A stretch of 64,000 nt of DNA from Rhodovulum visakhapatnamense (lineage in GTDB: Bacteria > Pseudomonadota > Alphaproteobacteria > Rhodobacterales > Rhodobacteraceae), in assembly GCF_004365965.1 (NCBI RefSeq), contig NZ_SOEB01000009.1, positions 84,269 to 148,268 of the forward strand, read 5' to 3'. The translations under genes and the position numbers were made by a program. The notes beneath the pieces are model-generated. The model did not search any database and was not told where the DNA came from. It worked only from the letters and a program-made list of their open reading frames with translations. Shown here in pieces: positions 19,613 through 28,163 of this stretch. The stretch's first letter is position 1. Each line of letters starts with the position of its first letter.

Positions 19613-21031
19613 TCAGGACAGGGCCCGCAGCACCGCACCCGGGTTCATGATCCCGGCGGGATCGAGCGCGGCCTTGATCGCCCGCATCGCCGCCAGCCGC
19701 GCCGGATCGCCGTAGCGTTCCAGATCCTCGACCTTCATCCGCCCGATCCCGTGTTCGGCGCTGACCGAGCCGTCGAAGGAGGCCACCAGATCGTGGACGC
19801 AGCGCTTGATGGCGCCGCGGCGCGGCTCGTGATCGGCCCGGGTCTCGCCCGGCATCGGGAAGACGTTGTAATGCAGGTTGCCATCACCCAGATGGCCGAA
19901 GCAGTTGATCCGGAAGCGGCCGATCCGGGCCAGCGCGGGTCCGGCCGCGGCGATGAAGTCGGGGATCGCCGAAAGCGGCACCGAGATGTCGTGGGACGAG
20001 ATCGCCCCGATCCGCCGATTGGCCTGCGGAATCGATTCGCGCACCATCCAGAAATCGTGCCGCTGCGCCTCGGACTGCGCCACCAGACCGTCCGAGACCA
20101 GCCCCGCCTCGAAGGCCTCGGCGAAAAGGCCCTCGAGCGCCGCGCCCGGGTCCTGTCCGGCACCGAGCCCGAGGTCGATCAGCACCGTCCAGTCCGGCGG
20201 ATCGGCAAAGGGACGGCGCAGGTCGGGCAGGGTCTCGGCGAGGAAGTCGAACCCGGCGCGGTGGATCAGCTCGAAGGCCGAGACCCCCTCGCCCACACGG
20301 TCCCGCGCCAGGGCCAGAAGCGCCAGCGCCGCCGCCGGATCGCGCACCGCCAGAAGCGCCGCGCCCGTCCTCGCAGGCCGGGGCGCCAGTTTCAGCGCTG
20401 CCGCGGTGATCAGGCCCAGCGTACCCTCGGCCCCGATCAGAAGATGCCGCAGATCGTAACCGGTATTATCCTTCCGGAGCCGTTTGAGCCCCTTCAGGAT
20501 CGACCCGTCGGGCAGCACCGCCTCGATCCCGAGGCAGAGATCGCGCGCATTGCCGTAGCGCAGGACATTGACACCCCCGGCATTGGTCGACAGCAGCCCG
20601 CCGATGCGCGCCGACCCCTCGGAGGCCAGCGACAGCGGAAACAGCCGCCCCGCCGCCTCGGCCGCGTCCTGCACCTCGGTCAGGATGCAGCCCGCCTCGG
20701 CGACCAGCACGTTCTCGTCGGCATGGACCGCACGAATGGCCCGCATCCGGTCCAGCGTGATGATGACCGGGGCGGGCCCCGTTTCCAGGATCTGCCCGCC
20801 GACAAGCCCGGTCCCGCCGCCATAGGGCACGATCCCGACCCGCGCGGCGGCACAGGCGCGCACGATCTCGGCCGCCTCCTCGACCCGGCCGGGCGCCAGC
20901 AACAGTCCTCCCTGCCCCCGGAACCGGCCGCGCGGCTCTTCGAGATAGGCGGGCGTCAGTTCTCGGAAGACGGCGGCGGGCAGGCGGGTGCGCAGATCGG
21001 CGGCAAAGGCGTCGGTGACGGGGTTCAGCAT
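19613..21031 (-). CDS. FAD-linked oxidase, D-2-hydroxyacid dehydrogenase (GlcD/DLD-type)
   Basis: A 472-residue flavoprotein of the vanillyl-alcohol-oxidase fold. The N-terminal FAD-binding domain shows VGIVPYGGGTGLVGGQ near residues 63-78, then SEGSARIGGLLSTNAGGVNVLRYGNARDL, and LRKDNTGYDLRHLLIGAEGTLGLIT. The C-terminal half carries HDISVPLSAIP, FGHLGDGNLHYNVF and SAEHGIGRMK, the metal/substrate motifs of the D-lactate and D-2-hydroxyglutarate dehydrogenases. The enzyme should oxidise a D-2-hydroxyacid. Which one cannot be told from sequence, and no glcE/F partners lie nearby. Confidence 0.9.
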   Translation of the reverse strand: MLNPVTDAFAADLRTRLPAAVFRELTPAYLEEPRGRFRGQGGLLLAPGRVEEAAEIVRACAAARVGIVPYGGGTGLVGGQILETGPAPVIITLDRMRAIRAVHADENVLVAEAGCILTEVQDAAEAAGRLFPLSLASEGSARIGGLLSTNAGGVNVLRYGNARDLCLGIEAVLPDGSILKGLKRLRKDNTGYDLRHLLIGAEGTLGLITAAALKLAPRPARTGAALLAVRDPAAALALLALARDRVGEGVSAFELIHRAGFDFLAETLPDLRRPFADPPDWTVLIDLGLGAGQDPGAALEGLFAEAFEAGLVSDGLVAQSEAQRHDFWMVRESIPQANRRIGAISSHDISVPLSAIPDFIAAAGPALARIGRFRINCFGHLGDGNLHYNVFPMPGETRADHEPRRGAIKRCVHDLVASFDGSVSAEHGIGRMKVEDLERYGDPARLAAMRAIKAALDPAGIMNPGAVLRALS

Positions 21032-21094
21032 GGGCGGTCCTTTCCCCCCCGGTGAAGCATGGCCGGACGCCCGCTGGCAAGTCGGTCGGAGACG

Positions 21095-21910
21095 TCAGTC
21101 CGACAGCGGCTCCAATACCGCGACGGTCGGACGCGCGGGCAGCGTGCGGAGCGAGACCTCCAGCGACGAGGTGCCCGGCCGGGTCACCGCGAACTCGTCC
21201 GCCATGCCGGCCAGAAAGCGGTCGAGCGTCCGGGGACCGAACCAGTGCATCGGGATCACCACCGAGCTTTTCAGCCGGGTCAGCACCGCGATCATCGAGG
21301 GCAGGTCCAGCGTCAGCCGCCCGTCGACCGGCGCCATCACCACGTCGAGCCGCCCGAGCGCCGCGAACTGCGCCTCGTCCGGGATGTGGTGCAGGTGACC
21401 CAGATGCCCGATGCAAAGCCCCGCCACCTCGAAGACGAAGATCGAATTGCCGTTCGGGTGCACCGCCCCGCTGTCATGGCCGCGAATGTCGGTCGGCACG
21501 TTGCGCACCAGCATCTCGCCCAGATCGAGGTGATGATCGGCCGCGCCCCCGCCCCTGGCCCAGCCTTCAAGAACGTGGGGAATGGCCGGGTCGGGGAAGG
21601 CGGTGAAATGGGTCTCGTGGGCATTGTTCATGGTCACAACGTCGGGCGTGACCTGCATCGGGCCGAGATAGCCGGTATAATCGGTCGCCGCCACCAGACC
21701 GCCCGGCGTCTCGAGCAGAAAGGTCGCGTGATCGACGAAGGTCAGCCGCACCGTGTTCTCGCCGAGCGGCGTGCCGAAGGACGCGCGGTGCAGATAGGCG
21801 ATGCCGGGGGCCGCATCGGCGATGGCGATGCAATGGCTGAGCCGCCGGCCCTCGGCAGCGGCGGACGAGGCGGTCAGGACCGCAAGCAGGATCAGGCAAG
21901 ATCGCAGCAT
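21095..21910 (-). CDS. Secreted MBL-fold metallo-hydrolase
   Basis: A 271-residue protein with a clear Sec signal peptide (MLRSCLILLAVLTASSAAAEG). The start at 21910 follows GGGAGGTG. The mature part resembles the UlaG-like lactonase/beta-lactamase-fold group: VDHATFLLETPGGLVAATDYTGYLGP, MNNAHETHFTAFP, HPNGNSIFVFEVAGLCIGHLGHLHH and VVIPMHWFGPRTLDRF. The usual HxHxDH metal motif is reduced to NNAHETHF, so the active site is atypical. Later histidines (HLGHLHH, MHW) could still bind metal. The substrate is unknown. Confidence 0.82.
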   Translation of the reverse strand: MLRSCLILLAVLTASSAAAEGRRLSHCIAIADAAPGIAYLHRASFGTPLGENTVRLTFVDHATFLLETPGGLVAATDYTGYLGPMQVTPDVVTMNNAHETHFTAFPDPAIPHVLEGWARGGGAADHHLDLGEMLVRNVPTDIRGHDSGAVHPNGNSIFVFEVAGLCIGHLGHLHHIPDEAQFAALGRLDVVMAPVDGRLTLDLPSMIAVLTRLKSSVVIPMHWFGPRTLDRFLAGMADEFAVTRPGTSSLEVSLRTLPARPTVAVLEPLSD

Positions 21911-22051
21911 GGCATGCACCTCCCGCCCGGAAAATAGCGCCCGGCCTGCGCCGGTCACGCCCGGGCATTCCGATTTACGCCGCGTCAATGCAAGCGTGGC
22001 TATCTGCGCCGAGGCCCGGACAGCACGTCCGGCCAGGCGCAGAGGGTTCTC

Positions 22052-22840
22052 ATGCAACTGCCGAAACTCACACCCCCAGCCGACCCCCATGTCGTGCAGG
22101 ATTTCTTCGTTCCGGTTTTCTGGGGCATCACCGATGCCGACGAGATCGCCGCCTTCGCCCGGGCGATGGCCAAGCGGATGGCGGGCGGCGTCCATTTCGC
22201 CGACAATTTCCTCAGCTGGGGGCGCAACAACTCGATGTTCGACGACCAGCCCTTCATGACCGCCTGGCAGGGCAATCTGGGCGATCACGCGATCGACCAG
22301 GCCACGGTCTGGCGGCGGTATATCCTGGCCTGCGCGGGCTATCACGCGGTCCAGATCGAGGGCGACTTCGTCGAATGCGGCTGCTATCGCGGCACCGCGG
22401 TCAAGGTCGTGGTCGACTACCTGGGCGGGCCGGAATTCCCGCGCCAGTTCTGGGCTTACGACCTTTTCGAACATGACGACAGCGACCCGCATCACGCGAT
22501 GCCCGAACACGGGCCGGACCTTCACGCCCAGGTACAGGCACGGTTCGCGGGCTATCCGACGGTGCGGATCGTGCGCGGCCGCATCCCCGAGGTCCTGCGG
22601 GCCGAGGCGCCGCAGAAGATCTCCTACCTGCATCTCGACCTCAACCAGGTCGGAGCGGAACTTGCCGCGCTGGAGATGCTGTTCGACCGGGTGGTGCCCG
22701 GTGGCATCGTCATTCTCGACGATTACGAATGGTCGATGGGCTACCGTCCGCAGAAACTGGCCGAGGACCCGTGGTTCGACGCGCGCAACTACCGGGTCTT
22801 TCCGCTGCCGACCGGTCAGGGGCTGGTGCTGAAACGCTAG
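22052..22840 (+). CDS. TylF/MycF-type class I methyltransferase
   Basis: A 262-residue SAM-dependent methyltransferase-like protein. The SAM loop region reads VQIEGDFVECGCYRGTAVKVVVDYL near residues 110-134; WAYDLFEHDD gives the acidic residue after strand beta-2. ISYLHLDLNQVGAELAALEMLFDRVVPGGIVILDDYEWSMGY is the TylF-type metal-binding stretch (HLDLN and DDYE). TylF and MycF methylate sugar hydroxyls in macrolides. Here no biosynthetic cluster surrounds the gene, so the acceptor may be a surface sugar or another metabolite. It is divergent from the metallo-hydrolase. Confidence 0.82.
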   Translation: MQLPKLTPPADPHVVQDFFVPVFWGITDADEIAAFARAMAKRMAGGVHFADNFLSWGRNNSMFDDQPFMTAWQGNLGDHAIDQATVWRRYILACAGYHAVQIEGDFVECGCYRGTAVKVVVDYLGGPEFPRQFWAYDLFEHDDSDPHHAMPEHGPDLHAQVQARFAGYPTVRIVRGRIPEVLRAEAPQKISYLHLDLNQVGAELAALEMLFDRVVPGGIVILDDYEWSMGYRPQKLAEDPWFDARNYRVFPLPTGQGLVLKR

Positions 22841-22858
22841 GCCCTGCGGCGGACCGGC

Positions 22859-23449
22859 TCAGGCCAGACCGGTCTCGGTCCGGCCGCGCCGGTCGCGGCG
22901 AAGGTTCGAATAAAGCACATGGTTGCGCCAGCGCCCGTTGATCTGCAGATAGCTCTGGGCCACGCCTTCGTATTTGAAGCCGCATTTTTCCAGCACCCCG
23001 CGCGAGGCGGCGTTCTCGGGCAGGCAGGCGGCCTCGATCCGGCTCAGATCCTTGTGGGTGAAGGCGTACTGCACCAGAGCCTCGATCGCCTCGCGCATAT
23101 AGCCGTGGCGGGCATGGCATTCGCCGATCCAGTAGCCGAGCGTGCCCGACTGCGAGGGGCCGCGCCGGATGTTGTCAAGCGTGATCGCGCCCAGCAGCGC
23201 ATCGTCCGACTGGCGAAACAGGAAAAGCGGCACCGCCGACCCTGTGCCCAGCGCCCGCTGCGCCCAGTAGACCCGGTTGGTGAAGGCCTTGCGCGACAGA
23301 TGGTCGGGCGACCAGGTCGGCTCCCAGGGCGTGAGAAAGCCCATGCTCTCGGCCCTCAGCATCGCCCAGGGCCGGAAATCGGCGTGAACCGGGGGGCGCA
23401 GGGTCATGCGCTCGGTCTCGATCCGGACCTTGCGCCTGAACCCCAGCAT
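22859..23449 (-). CDS. GNAT acetyltransferase, RimJ-like
   Basis: A 196-residue acetyltransferase of the RimI/RimJ/RimL group, which N-acetylates ribosomal proteins or other amines. It has ETERMTLRPPVHADFRPWAMLRAES at the N-terminus, GYWIGECHARHGYMREAIEALVQYAF (acetyl-CoA binding, near 107-132) and RIEAACLPENAASRGVLEKCGFKYEGVAQSYLQINGRWRNHVLYS near the C-terminus, the classic RimJ ending. Its start overlaps the M16 peptidase stop (TGATG), making it the last gene of the thrC operon. This three-gene order is common in Rhodobacterales. Confidence 0.9.
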   Translation of the reverse strand: MLGFRRKVRIETERMTLRPPVHADFRPWAMLRAESMGFLTPWEPTWSPDHLSRKAFTNRVYWAQRALGTGSAVPLFLFRQSDDALLGAITLDNIRRGPSQSGTLGYWIGECHARHGYMREAIEALVQYAFTHKDLSRIEAACLPENAASRGVLEKCGFKYEGVAQSYLQINGRWRNHVLYSNLRRDRRGRTETGLA

Positions 23450-24711
23450 CAGGCGGCGAGCCTGCCTTGCAGCGCGTCAAGCGCCGGTGCCCCCGAGACG
23501 GGGCCGTAAAGGGCCAGCGCCGGACGGGCGGATCCGGCCAGCCGGGCCGCGAATTCGCGCACATCGCCGGTGGTGACCGCGTCGATATTGGCGACCGTCT
23601 CCTCGACCCCGGGCACGCGGTCCCAGATCGAGACCAGCCGCGCCAGCCGCTCTGCCCGGTTGGACGGGCTTTCCAGCCCCATCAGCAGCCCCGCCTTCAT
23701 CTGCACCCGGGCGCGCGCCACCTCGGCGGGGGTCATGTCCTGGGCGGCGCGGGCCAGTTCGGCCATGGTCAGCTCGGCCATCGGCCCGACCTGTTCGGCG
23801 CTGGTGCCCGCATAAAGCGTCAGCATCCCGGTATCGGCATAAGCGCCGGTCTGGGCGAAGACGGTATAGCACAGGCCGCGTTTCTCGCGCAGTTCCTGGA
23901 ACAGCCGCGAGGACATGCCGCCCCCCAGCGCGGTCGAGAAGACCTGCGCGGTATAGATGCCCGGGTCGCGATAGCCGGGGCATTCGAAGGCCAGCGCCAT
24001 ATGCGCCTGTTCCAGCGGCTTGATCTCGCGCCGCTCGCCTCCGGCGAACCGTGCGGGCTCCAGCAGGCCGCGCGCGGACGGTGTCTGGCCCGCGAACAAC
24101 GCCTCGGCCAGACGCACGATCTCGGCGTGATCGACGGCGCCCGCGGCAGCAAGGATCATCCGGTCGGGCGTGTAATGGGTGCCAATGAAACGGAAAAGAT
24201 CCTCGCGGGTAAAGCCCCGCACCCGTTCGACGGGGCCAAGGATCGAGCGGCCCAGAGCCTGAGCGGGATAGGCGACCTCTTGCAGCCAGTCGAAGATCAC
24301 GTCGTCGGGCGTGTCAAGCACCTGCCCGATTTCCTGCAGGATCACGCCGCGCTCGACCTCGATTTCGTCCTCGGCGAAAAGCGGGTTCACCAGAATGTCG
24401 GCCAGCACATCAAGCGCCAGCGGCACGTCGGCTTCCAGCACCCGGGCGTAATAGGCGGTCATCTCGCGCGAGGTATAGGCGTTGATATAGCCGCCCACAT
24501 CCTCGATCGCCTCGGCGATCTGAAGCGTCGTGCGCTTTTCGGTGCCCTTGAAGGCCATGTGTTCCAGGAAATGCGCGATGCCGTTTTCCTCGGGCCGCTC
24601 GTCGCGCCCGCCGGCCATGATCCAGATCCCGATGGCCGCGGATTTCAGACCGGGCATCCGTTCGGTCACGATACGAAATCCGTTTGGCAGCCTGTGCAGC
24701 TCGACGCTCAA
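23449..24711 (-). CDS. M16 family zinc peptidase (processing-peptidase beta-like)
   Basis: A 420-residue metallopeptidase of the pitrilysin/mitochondrial processing peptidase class. The inverted zinc motif HFLEH is at residues 47-51 in ENGIAHFLEHMAFKGTEKR, and the distal glutamate falls in EIEVERGVILQEI near 120-132. The second, non-catalytic M16 domain follows (YRDPGIYTAQVFSTALGGGMSSRLFQELREKRGLCYTV). It overlaps thrC upstream by 4 bases and rimJ downstream. The bacterial substrates are unknown. No signal peptide is visible. Confidence 0.93.
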   Translation of the reverse strand: MSVELHRLPNGFRIVTERMPGLKSAAIGIWIMAGGRDERPEENGIAHFLEHMAFKGTEKRTTLQIAEAIEDVGGYINAYTSREMTAYYARVLEADVPLALDVLADILVNPLFAEDEIEVERGVILQEIGQVLDTPDDVIFDWLQEVAYPAQALGRSILGPVERVRGFTREDLFRFIGTHYTPDRMILAAAGAVDHAEIVRLAEALFAGQTPSARGLLEPARFAGGERREIKPLEQAHMALAFECPGYRDPGIYTAQVFSTALGGGMSSRLFQELREKRGLCYTVFAQTGAYADTGMLTLYAGTSAEQVGPMAELTMAELARAAQDMTPAEVARARVQMKAGLLMGLESPSNRAERLARLVSIWDRVPGVEETVANIDAVTTGDVREFAARLAGSARPALALYGPVSGAPALDALQGRLAA

Positions 24712-26099
24712 CGCTTGCGCCTTTCATTGATGAGGGCTTCGAGGGCGGCAAGGTCGTTCTCGACCGGGCTCACCCGTTCCGGCCGGTCATACAGATCGGC
24801 CATCGACTTGGGAAGGGGGGGCCGCGCGCCGGTGGCGGCCTCGACCGCATCGGGGAATTTCGCCGGATGCGCCGTCGCGAGCGTCACCATCGGCGCGGCC
24901 GAGGCGGGCTGGTCGGCCGCCACCTTCACGCCGACCGCCGTATGCGGGCAGATCGTCAGCCCGGTCGCGGCGAAGGTCGCGCGGATCGTGTCGGTGGTCT
25001 CGGCCTCGGAGGCACGCCCCGAGGCAAAGGTCTCGCGCAGGAATTCCAGCGCGCCCTGGCTGATGGCGAACCCGCCCTTCGCCTTCAGATCCTCCATCTG
25101 GCCCGCCACGGCGGCACCGTCGCGGCCATAGGCCTCGAACAAGGCGCGCTCGAAGTTCGAGGACACCTGAATGTCCATCGACGGGCTGATCGAGGGCGCG
25201 ACGCCCTTCGTTTCATAGGCCCCACCCGTCAGCGCCCGGTGCAGGATGTCGTTCTGGTTGGTGGCGATCACCAGCTTCTCGACGGGCAGGCCCATGCGCT
25301 GTGCGATATAGCCCGCGAAGATGTCGCCGAAATTGCCGGTCGGCACGGTGAAGCGGACCGGGCGGTGCGGCGCGCCCAGGCTGACGGCAGAGGTGAAGTA
25401 ATAGACGACCTGGGCCAGCACCCGCGCCCAGTTGATCGAGTTGACGCCCGCAAGCCCGACCGCGTCGCGGAACTCGAAATGGTTGAACATGTCCTTCAGC
25501 CGCGCCTGGCAATCGTCGAAGTCGCCCTTCAAGGCCAGCGCATGGACATTGTCCTCGGCGGGGGTGGTCATCTGGCGCCGCTGGACCTCCGAGACCCGGC
25601 CCTCGGGGAAGAGGATGAAGACATCGACATTGGACAGGCCGCGGAAGGCCTCGATGGCAGCCGAGCCGGTATCGCCCGAGGTTGCCCCGACGATGGTCAC
25701 CCGCTGGCCCGAGCGTTCGAGCGCCGCCTGGAACAGCTGGCCGATCAGCTGCATCGCGAAATCCTTGAAGGCCAGCGTAGGCCCGTGGAACAGCTCCAGC
25801 AGGAACTGGTTCGGGCCGATCTGGGCCAGCGGCGCGCGGGCGGCGTGGGTAAAACCCGCATAGGCGCGGGCGATGATCGCCTCGAAGTCCGCGTCGGTGA
25901 ACGTGTCGCCCACGAAGGGGCGCATCACCGGGAACGCGGCCTCTTCATAGGAAAGCCCGGCAAGCGCGGCGATGGCCTCGGGGGTCATCGTGGGCACGGT
26001 CTCGGGCACGTACAGCCCGCCGTCACGGGCCAGCCCGGTCAGCATTGCCTCTTCGAAACTCAGGACCGGGGCCTGCCCCCGGGTCGACACATAACGCAT
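24708..26099 (-). CDS. thrC: Threonine synthase
   Basis: PLP enzyme that converts O-phospho-L-homoserine to L-threonine, 463 residues, the long (type 2) form. The PLP lysine is K112 in LFHGPTLAFKDFAMQ. The phosphate loop is VGATSGDTGSAAIEAF, and NSINWARVLAQVVYYF and VPTGNFGDIFAGY are further signatures. The first gene of a three-gene minus-strand operon. Its 5' side is a 477-base gap with strong hairpins, one followed by a U-rich stretch about 200 bases before this start, so an attenuator or a separate small RNA is possible. Confidence 0.96.
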   Translation of the reverse strand: MRYVSTRGQAPVLSFEEAMLTGLARDGGLYVPETVPTMTPEAIAALAGLSYEEAAFPVMRPFVGDTFTDADFEAIIARAYAGFTHAARAPLAQIGPNQFLLELFHGPTLAFKDFAMQLIGQLFQAALERSGQRVTIVGATSGDTGSAAIEAFRGLSNVDVFILFPEGRVSEVQRRQMTTPAEDNVHALALKGDFDDCQARLKDMFNHFEFRDAVGLAGVNSINWARVLAQVVYYFTSAVSLGAPHRPVRFTVPTGNFGDIFAGYIAQRMGLPVEKLVIATNQNDILHRALTGGAYETKGVAPSISPSMDIQVSSNFERALFEAYGRDGAAVAGQMEDLKAKGGFAISQGALEFLRETFASGRASEAETTDTIRATFAATGLTICPHTAVGVKVAADQPASAAPMVTLATAHPAKFPDAVEAATGARPPLPKSMADLYDRPERVSPVENDLAALEALINERRKR

Positions 26100-26576
26100 T
26101 GACTGCTCTTTCCCTCAACCTGACGCGTGATACGCCAGACGCCGAGCCATGTCACCCCGCGGCGCGGCCCACCGACGATCGGGGAAGCGACGCAGGGCGA
26201 GGGGTGCACGACCGACCGCTACAGCGCGCAGAGGCCGCCAGCCGGGCGACACTGCGGCAAACTGAGGTCTGCAGGTGCATTGCGGTTTCCGATAAACAAG
26301 AAATCCGGCGCTGCGGGAGCGCGCAGCGCCGGACTCTTGATGGGTCTGGCCCGGCAATCGCCGGTCCCCTAAAGGCCCATGTGGAGCGACATGGGCCTAT
26401 TCCCCGGTTCCCTGACGTGACGCCTTGCGCCATCGTTGCAGTGGATCGCGACTGGATCGCGTCGCACCGTTGCATCTTGGGATCAGAGAAACATATTGAG
26501 CGGGGCGGCACAAGCGAAACCTGCGACATTCTGCCGCTTTTTCCAAAGCCCGCCCCGCGCCAGTTCAGGAGATCCC
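26100..26576. other. 477-base gap between divergent thrC and tldD
   Basis: It holds no convincing protein gene. Visible are three hairpins at 26304-26398 (candidate small RNA, listed separately) and an 11-base tandem repeat (TGGATCGCGAC/TGGATCGCGTC) at 26442-26463. GTTGCA occurs on both sides of that repeat, which could be a regulator site for tldD. The stretch 26100-26290 shows nothing I can assign. Confidence 0.6.
26292..26400 (-). ncRNA. Candidate small RNA (or thrC leader) with two strong hairpins sharing one hexaloop
   Basis: Read on the minus strand: hairpin 1 is AGGCCCATGT/ACATGGGCCT (26398-26389 with 26382-26373) around loop CGCTCC. A small CCGGC-GATT-GCCGG hairpin follows (26364-26351). 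The last is a perfect 12-bp hairpin TCCGGCGCTGCG/CGCAGCGCCGGA (26333-26322 with 26315-26304) around the same loop, CGCTCC. The last stem is followed by TTTCTTGTTTATC, a fair terminator tail, so the 3' end lies near 26292. The 5' end and promoter are not determined; no clear -35/-10 was found. Loop pyrimidine runs suit pairing with GGAG ribosome sites. No Rfam family is claimed. Confidence 0.55.
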
Positions 26577-27998
26577 ATGCAACACCCCCCGTTCCGCCCC
26601 TTCGAGACCGCGCTGGACCGCGACCGGGCGCTGTTGCTTTTGCAGGCCGCAACGCTTGGGGCGGATGATGGCGAGCTGTTTCTGGAACGGCGCCGTTCGG
26701 AGGTTCTAAGCTTCGACGACGGGCGGCTCAGAACGGCCAGCTACGATGCCTCCGAGGGGTTCGGCCTGCGCGCCGTCCGGGGCGAGGCTGCGGGCTATGC
26801 CCATTCCACCGAGATTTCCGAAGCCGCGCTGAAACGCGCGGTCGAGACGGCGCGGCTGGCCGTGGCCGATGGCGGCGCGTCGCTGGCGCTGGGGCCGCAG
26901 CCGACCAACCGGCGGCTTTACACCGATGCCGACCCGCTGGCCGAGGCGCCTTTCGCGCAGAAGATCGACACGCTTCGCGAGATCGACGCCTTCGCCCGGG
27001 CGCTCGACCCGCGCGTGGTGCAGGTGACCGCCTCGGTTGCCGCCTCGTTGCAGGAGGTCGCGATCCTGCGGCCCGACGGGAGGCTGCTGTCCGACATCCG
27101 GCCGATGACCCGGCTGAACGTCTCGGTGATCGTCGAAGAGAACGGTCATCGCGAATCGGGCAGCCATGGCGGCGGCGGCCGCACCGGGCTGGCCGGGCTG
27201 ATCGACCGCGCCTCCTGGGAGGCCTCGGCGCGCGAGGCGCTGCGCGTCGCGCTGGTCAATCTGGACGCCGAGCCCGCCCCTGCCGGAACCATGGATGTGG
27301 TGCTGGGCCCCGGCTGGCCCGGCATCCTGCTGCACGAGGCGGTGGGCCACGGGCTCGAGGGCGATTTCAATCGCAAGGGCAGTTCGGCCTTTGCCGGGCT
27401 GATGGGCCAGCAGGTGGCGGCGAAGGGCGTGACCGTTCTGGACGACGGCACGATCCCCGACCGGCGCGGCTCGATCACCTTCGACGACGAGGGCACGCCC
27501 TCGAACCGCACCGTGCTGATCGAGGACGGCGTGCTGGTGGGCTACATGCAGGACCGCCAGAACGCCCGGCTGATGGGGGTTGCGCCCACCGGCAACGGGC
27601 GGCGCGAAAGCTATGCCCATCCGCCGATGCCACGGATGACGAATACCTGCATGCTGGGCGGCGACGCCGCGCCCGCCGACATCCTGGCCGATCTGAAGGA
27701 CGGGATCTATGCGGTCGGCTTCGGCGGCGGGCAGGTGGACATTACCAATGGCAAGTTCGTCTTCAGCTGCACCGAGGCCTATCGGGTGAAGAACGGCAAG
27801 CTCGGCGCCCCGGTCAAGGGCGCCACGCTGATCGGCGACGGCCCCGCCGCGATGAAGCAGATTCGCGCCATCGGCAACGACATGGCGCTGGACCCGGGAA
27901 TCGGCAACTGCGGCAAGGCCGGACAATGGGTGCCGGTGGGCGTCGGCCAGCCGACCCTGCTGATCGGCGGGCTGACCGTGGGCGGTGCCGGGGCCTGA
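26577..27998 (+). CDS. tldD: Metalloprotease TldD
   Basis: Catalytic subunit of the TldD/TldE (PmbA) protease pair, which degrades unfolded peptides and processes modified peptides such as microcins. The zinc motif HEAVGHGLEGDF lies near residues 253-264; further family blocks are GEAAGYAHSTEIS, NRKGSSAFAGLMGQQVAA, GYMQDRQNARLMGV, GNGRRESYAHPPMPRMTNT and GGGQVDITNGKFVFSCTEAYR. The protein has 473 residues, as expected. The start at 26577 follows CAGGAG; an earlier in-frame ATG at 26436 has no site. The partner tldE is not in the window. Confidence 0.95.
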   Translation: MQHPPFRPFETALDRDRALLLLQAATLGADDGELFLERRRSEVLSFDDGRLRTASYDASEGFGLRAVRGEAAGYAHSTEISEAALKRAVETARLAVADGGASLALGPQPTNRRLYTDADPLAEAPFAQKIDTLREIDAFARALDPRVVQVTASVAASLQEVAILRPDGRLLSDIRPMTRLNVSVIVEENGHRESGSHGGGGRTGLAGLIDRASWEASAREALRVALVNLDAEPAPAGTMDVVLGPGWPGILLHEAVGHGLEGDFNRKGSSAFAGLMGQQVAAKGVTVLDDGTIPDRRGSITFDDEGTPSNRTVLIEDGVLVGYMQDRQNARLMGVAPTGNGRRESYAHPPMPRMTNTCMLGGDAAPADILADLKDGIYAVGFGGGQVDITNGKFVFSCTEAYRVKNGKLGAPVKGATLIGDGPAAMKQIRAIGNDMALDPGIGNCGKAGQWVPVGVGQPTLLIGGLTVGGAGA

Positions 27999-28080
27999 GG
28001 CGGCATTTCCCCGGTCCACCAAGGGCTTTCCGCCGTGTCGGGCGCACGGGCCGGACATCAGATAGGAAGATTTCTTGTAA

Positions 28081-28118
28081 AAGGTGAAATTCTCGATTCC
28101 GTTCACCTTGTATTAACC
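28081..28118. promoter_or_regulatory. Inverted repeat AAGGTGAA/TTCACCTT and adjacent TTAACC upstream of dprA
   Basis: AAGGTGAA (28081-28088) and TTCACCTT (28102-28109) form a perfect 8-bp inverted repeat with 13-base spacing. TTAACC at 28113-28118 resembles a CtrA half site. All lie 46-83 bases upstream of dprA in an A/T-rich patch following tldD, where a promoter is expected. The repeat could also fold as a hairpin. Factor identity is inferred. Confidence 0.45.
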
Positions 28119-28163
28119 CATTCCGCTGCACATTGGCCTCACGGATGAGCGGAGCTGCGAAAC

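Noticed and set aside
26155..26292. A threonine leader peptide controlling thrC
   Set aside because: The best minus-strand frame (starting MHLQTSVCRSV) is Arg/Ser/Ala-rich and has no run of Thr or Ile codons.
26304..26398. The strong hairpins as a tRNA or SRP RNA
   Set aside because: There is no cloverleaf, TPsiC motif or SRP Alu/S-domain consensus; the stems are simple independent hairpins.
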